Assembly (NCBI RefSeq): GCF_932294415.1
Contig: NC_065535.1
Coordinates: 68,565,362 to 68,629,361, forward strand
Source: Quercus robur
Taxonomy: Eukaryota > Streptophyta > Magnoliopsida > Fagales > Fagaceae
Length of the DNA stretch: 64,000 nt
Direction of reading: 5' to 3'
The stretch's first letter is position 1; each line of letters starts with the position of its first letter. The notes below the pieces were generated by a model that had not been told where the DNA came from, did not search any database, and saw nothing but the letters and a program-made list of their open reading frames with translations. This document shows positions 59,656 to 64,000 of this stretch, one piece after another. Both the position numbers and the translations under genes were made by a program.

Positions 59656-62600
59656 ATGGAGGTTCTCCAATTCCAAATGGGCGTGCTTTGCTTTTGCCTC
59701 TTGATTTGTCTGCAAATTATTCAGGTATCTTTTCTGATATTTATATGTATATATGTGCAAAACCCATATAGGTCTTTCTATATATAAACTTTTTTTTTAA
59801 TAATATAAAAAAGTACGGAGTGTCCCAGCAACTTGTTATTAGTTGCTACTTGCTATGAGATATTTCGAAAACCCGTGAATTGATATTGTGGTGGGTTCCA
59901 AGTAGACCTTGGGTTAGTTAATTTTTTTGTTTAATTTATTGTTTTTATAACAAAAACTCATATTTGTATTGTATATCACAATTCAAGATAGGTTCCAAAA
60001 TGTAAGGGTATGATTGGTACGGTTTTTTTCCTTAATTTTTGTTTTCAAAAGTAATTTTTTATTTTTGAAACCAAAAAAACTTGTTTGACAATTCAAAATG
60101 AATAGAAAACAAAAACTGTTCTTAAAACTCAATTTGTGAAGAAAATTGAAAACATGTAAAATATTATTTTCAGATTCTAGTTTTCAAAAGTCAAAGAAAA
60201 CATATACTCCTTCCGTCCCACTTTGTTTGTCCTCTATTCCATTTTAGGATGTCCCAAAATATTATCCTATTTCTAAAAATAAAAGTCATTAATTTACTAA
60301 TATTCCTATTATACTCCTATTTTATGTCATTAATAACTCTTTTTTAAAAAAATCTGATAAATTTATTTAAAGGTAGTTTCCTAAACTTATACATTTTTAT
60401 AAGGCAGACAAGACAATAAATGATATTCCCTTAAAAAATTTGACTTTTCAAATAGGACAAACAAAGTGGGACGGAGGGAGTATTTGATTTAATGAATCTG
60501 TTTCATTTAATGAGTTAACATTAGAGTTTAAATCATAATAACAACATATTTTAATATTTTTTATTTTTTTCTTAAAAAACTTTTTTTTTTTAATTTTAAC
60601 TAACCAAACATGTTTTTTATTTCAAAAATATAAGAAAATTGTTTTTTTCTTCATATTCCTAAAAACAAGTTTTTAAAAATAGAAAACAAAAACCGTAACC
60701 AGATCAAACATATGCAAAAAATTTTGATATAGGGGGATGAAAATAAAGTTACTGTGGGTTGACACTGGGTAGAATTCATTAACACGTGCTAGTCTACTCA
60801 AGTTAGTACTACAGTGAAGTAAATGTCTTGCTTTTAGCTAAATCTACACAAGACAATGCTATAATGACTTTATGTTTACTTATGAACTGATTTGGTTTTT
60901 ACTTTGGAGTAAACCGATATTCTCCAATGGCCCTTTTGTAATTGTTCTATAGGTAGGATAATCTCAATTGCAGCTCAATTTTACTTGTTTATTGATTTAG
61001 TTCTATATCAGAAATTGTGCTTTTAGATAGATTGTGTTTATAAAACAAAATTATTATTATTTTGGCCAAAATCCAAATTACACCATTTAAGTTTAGGTGA
61101 ATTGCCATTATCATCCCTAAAGTTTAGTTTTTGTCATTTAGTCCAAAACTTTAACATTTCTGTCAAATTGGTTATTCCATCCATTACCGTCTAAAAAATT
61201 ATTGTTAAGACCGGTAAAATGATGTCACATCACATATGTGAATACTGTCAATTTTATAACCATCAATTGACTGAAGGACCAACTTGACAGTAATGTTAAA
61301 TTTTAAGCACTAAAATGATAAAAATAAACAAACTTTAGGGATGAAATTGACAGTTCACCCTAGCATACAAAGTGTAATTTGTATTTAGCCTTCGTTTTTT
61401 TGGTTCTTTCTTGAACCTCTTCTGCAATATTTTATAACAACATTATCATTTTTCTTAGTATAATGAATGTGCCTTTTATACTGCAATATTACTGACCCCT
61501 TCCATTATTGTTTGCTGCCCCAGGGTTATAAAGAATCTGAAACTGCAAGGTTAGTGGTTTAGATTGTTGGATTTGAAAATTTGGATTAGGCTAGCAATTT
61601 TTGGTGTCCATGTCTTAGTGTTACCTATTTTCCTGACATAGATTCTTTAATTAAGGGGAACCTAAATCGTGAATGCAACCTGAAAAATGTGGCATTAATA
61701 ACACCCTAAATTTTATAACTGCAAAAATGTATTAAATGATTGTGTTTTGGTGGCATATATTATCTGCCTTGGTCGATTTGTCAATGTTTATAAGTAATAT
61801 TTAAGTTTGATGTTCAGAACTCTAAAGCTAGAGCAGGAGAATGCTGCTCATGAGGTACATTGTTCAAAGAGAAAGGAGTAGGGCTGCACAGAAGATAATT
61901 GAGGAGGTATCAGAAGATTCTGATTAAAATTTCTAAAAGACAGTATCTGTGATACTTAATTTGATAACGTTATCTCGTGATGGGTGCAGTATCTAATGCC
62001 CTTTGTGGAGAAAGAACGATATCAAATGTCAATAAGGTGTAGGCTTCACTCAGACAATGACCTATACAGAGATCAGGAACAACACAAGATCCGTGTAGAT
62101 GTAAATGAATGGAAATGTGGATACTGTAGAAAAAGGTTTTATGAAGAGAAACACCTTGATCAGCATTTTGACAATAGACATTATGATTTGCTGAATGTGG
62201 TATGTATGTGGTGCTATTTTCCTAGAATTGATGGTAATTGATCTATTTTTTGTTTTAGAAAATTTAACATGGTTGGGTTGTAAATGACAAATCATACAAG
62301 TAATGTCCCATTTGGTTATTTTGTGGGTCTTCATTTTCTTGCATTGGAAAAATAAGATTAAGAGGCTTTGGAATTGTAATATTGACCCTAGTAGTTGAGA
62401 TAATTCATAGTGATTCTGATGATAATGATGATGATATTAATTATACTTGGTCTCTCTGGTAAGTGAAATGATACCTCTCTTACTCTCCTATGGCATAACC
62501 TACAGTATGTAAAATAGACTTGAGTATGGATATTAGATGAATTTGTGGAGGTGTTCGATTATCAATCCACGGAATTTAGGACGAGGGAACATGGCTAATT

Positions 62601-63982
62601 TTGTGATGTTTTAGATTTTTCCAATCAATCATCTCAAGGTAATATGATGTGTCTGTATAACATGGTGTGCTTGACATGGGTACCTCACTTTAAAATATTT
62701 ACATGACGTAGGAGCGGTTGTGATAAGGAGACTTGATATATGTTTTTTTAATTCATTTGTTGGACAATCCAGTGAAATGCAAACCCAAAAAAGCAGGAAT
62801 TTCTGGTACACATTATAAGCCTTGTAGCGTCCTACAGGTGGATTTTACTTAAATGTTTGTAGCAGCAGGAGGTGTATATATGATTTTGATTGTAGAAGAC
62901 TATGCATAAAAGTGATCCCTAGGACCCAAATAAAACCAAAAAAAGAAAGAGAGACTAACTTGCCTGCCTATGCAAAGCTTTTAACCTAAAAGTCATTTTG
63001 AATGTTCTCTCTAAAAGGCCTATATTCATTGACATTCCATAAACCAGACAACTATTATATCAGTGATCTATTATAGACAATTGCATGACAAAGAAAACAT
63101 AATAAATGCAGAGTATTTTTTATGAACAGACTATACTAGCATCATCACAAGTATGACACACAAATTATAGAGACTCCAATTTTCATTGGTCAAAGTTTAT
63201 AGCCTTTTTTTTAACCTAGTACTTTTGGGTTATCTTGATAATTTTTCATTTTTGTTTGTGCCTCAAATTTCACTTTACAATCATTGTCATCTTATTTTTA
63301 ATGTCTTAATTACTAAACACTTCTATGGAGCTGCATCTTTTTTCACCTACCATTCTCTCTTCTGTTGATGTCTTTGGCCTGTCTATTTGATTTAATATCC
63401 CACATCTTTGGTTCATGGTCTCACGTTTAGATTGCATTTCTTCTAATTTGCTTGGTAATCAAAATTCCTCCGGGACTTTCAAACATAGTCCTTCCATTGT
63501 CTTAAGTTTAAATGGTACATTGGTAATTGAACCATGGGATGCTTGTGCTGAATCCCGAGTCACAGCAGGTGCTTGGCAGATGTATGTGGTGCATTGCATT
63601 GTGACCCTGTGATGGACTCCACTCCTCGCAAAACTAAGTGCAATCCTGCAGCTGCTTCAAGGAATCAAAATCTGTGTGAGGTGGCCTATGATTGATGTCT
63701 TATAAATTGTTGATTCTAGCATTCCTTGTAGTCATATTTTAATTATTCTGTGCAGAGCCAAGCTGACAGTTGTTTTCCAGTCAATGAGGGTCCTTCAGCA
63801 AGCTGCCTTCATGGTAATTGTGACTTTGTCATAATTGCAACTTTACGATCTCATATATAGTCCTACCAGATAGTGATCTTGCATTTTGATGTTATCCAAT
63901 TGTGACAGAATTCTTCCTACGGCAATTCTGTGATGCCCACACTTGTAAAGGTGGTCAGAAACCCTTCTCTAGGGGGCACAGG
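59656..63982 (+). CDS. C2H2 zinc-finger protein with signal peptide, partial, one frameshift
   Basis: Exons: 59656-59724 (MEVLQFQMGVLCFCLLICLQ, a signal peptide), 61524-61549, 61818-61906, 61990-62199, about 63560-63680, 63756-63813, 63909-63982; further exons lie beyond the edge. Exon 4 encodes YLMPFVEKERYQ and a classical finger C-G-Y-C-x12-H-x4-H in WKCGYCRKRFYEEKHLDQHF. Later exons give CLADVCGALHCDPVMDS and EFFLRQFCDAHTCKGGQKPF. Plant relatives (AT5G63280-like, from memory) are about 260-300 residues with a C-terminal membrane helix, probably encoded past the window. Exon 3 is 89 nt where 88 is expected: an extra A in CAAAG (61866-61868) shifts EVHCSRERSRAA out of frame. The exon 4 to 5 junction does not keep phase with any acceptor tried (63560, 63566, 63569). 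The gene may therefore be decaying, or the assembly has an error. Confidence 0.65.
60207..60480. mobile_element. Stowaway MITE 2 in zinc-finger gene intron 1, TSD TA
   Basis: The 274-bp element has inverted repeats CTCCTTCCGTCCCACTTTGT and, in reverse, CTCCCTCCGTCCCACTTTGT, flanked by TA (60205-60206, 60481-60482). It shares internal sequence with MITE 1 at 30700 in reverse orientation (GAAAAGTCAAA, TTGTCTTGTCTG, TTATAAAAATGTATAAGTTT). Confidence 0.92.
61064..61390. mobile_element. MITE with degenerate inverted repeats in zinc-finger gene intron 1
   Basis: The ends GGCCAAAATCCAAATTACAC and, in reverse, GGCTAAATACAAATTACAC pair as terminal inverted repeats, and similarity continues inwards (CATCCCTAAAGTTTA against TAAACTTTAGGGATG). 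The style (log of -CCCTAAAGTTTAGTTTTTGTCA-type sequence) resembles the MULE at 38524. A clean 9-bp duplication is not visible. Confidence 0.55.
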
Positions 63983-64000
63983 GTAAAGTTCACCATCACA

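Noticed and set aside
1-64000. CRISPR arrays, rRNA genes, intact tRNA genes
   Set aside because: No regular spacer-repeat arrays, no rRNA-like blocks and no foldable full tRNA; the tRNA-like boxes seen are those of SINEs.

Overview
The window is nuclear DNA of a dicot plant, most likely a woody rosid. It is AT-rich, its protein-coding genes are split by many introns, and the space between them is crowded with retrotransposons, DNA transposons and MITEs. Most long open frames here are chance frames in repeats. The real coding content was rebuilt by joining frames across splice sites and checking phase at each junction.

Layout. Positions 1-7.6 kb are repeat-derived: short-period arrays, three broken copies of one gene fragment (about 2.7-3.45, 4.44-5.16 and 6.84-7.57 kb), a 558-bp solo LTR with a 5-bp target duplication, a 27-bp minisatellite and a decayed LINE. 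At 9.0-10.5 kb a Harbinger-type element sits inside a possible hAT-like element. The last exon of a CXE11/CXE16-type carboxylesterase lies at 12.0-12.5 kb on +; its first exon is not visible. From 19.47 to 36.31 kb (+) lies a complete 18-exon, 1116-residue PGAP1 homologue (GPI inositol-deacylase, ER membrane). Its introns hold Tourist/Harbinger-like, Stowaway and MULE-like MITEs, a complete 355-bp TRIM element, SINE-like pieces, a rearranged LINE and a 67-bp perfect purine-pyrimidine alternation.

From 37.4 to 54.4 kb there are three copies (-) of a small gene for an 80-81 residue peptide with an N-terminal signal sequence and a C-terminal hydrophobic tail, like a short GPI-anchored arabinogalactan-peptide. 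Two copies are intact and one is broken. Between them are a MULE with a perfect 9-bp target duplication, a SINE, a second solo LTR and a 1.9-kb Harbinger-like element. A six-exon, 382-residue RING-finger protein follows on - (55.86-57.82 kb). A C2H2 zinc-finger protein with a signal peptide starts at 59.66 kb on + and runs off the right edge; it carries an apparent 1-bp frameshift.

From memory, the order carboxylesterase - PGAP1 - RING protein matches neighbouring Arabidopsis loci AT3G27320, AT3G27325 and AT3G27330, so this looks like an old conserved gene block inflated by transposons. PGAP1 remodels GPI anchors in the ER, and the small peptides look like GPI-anchor substrates. That link is suggestive only: the block order is old, whereas the peptide copies look recently duplicated.
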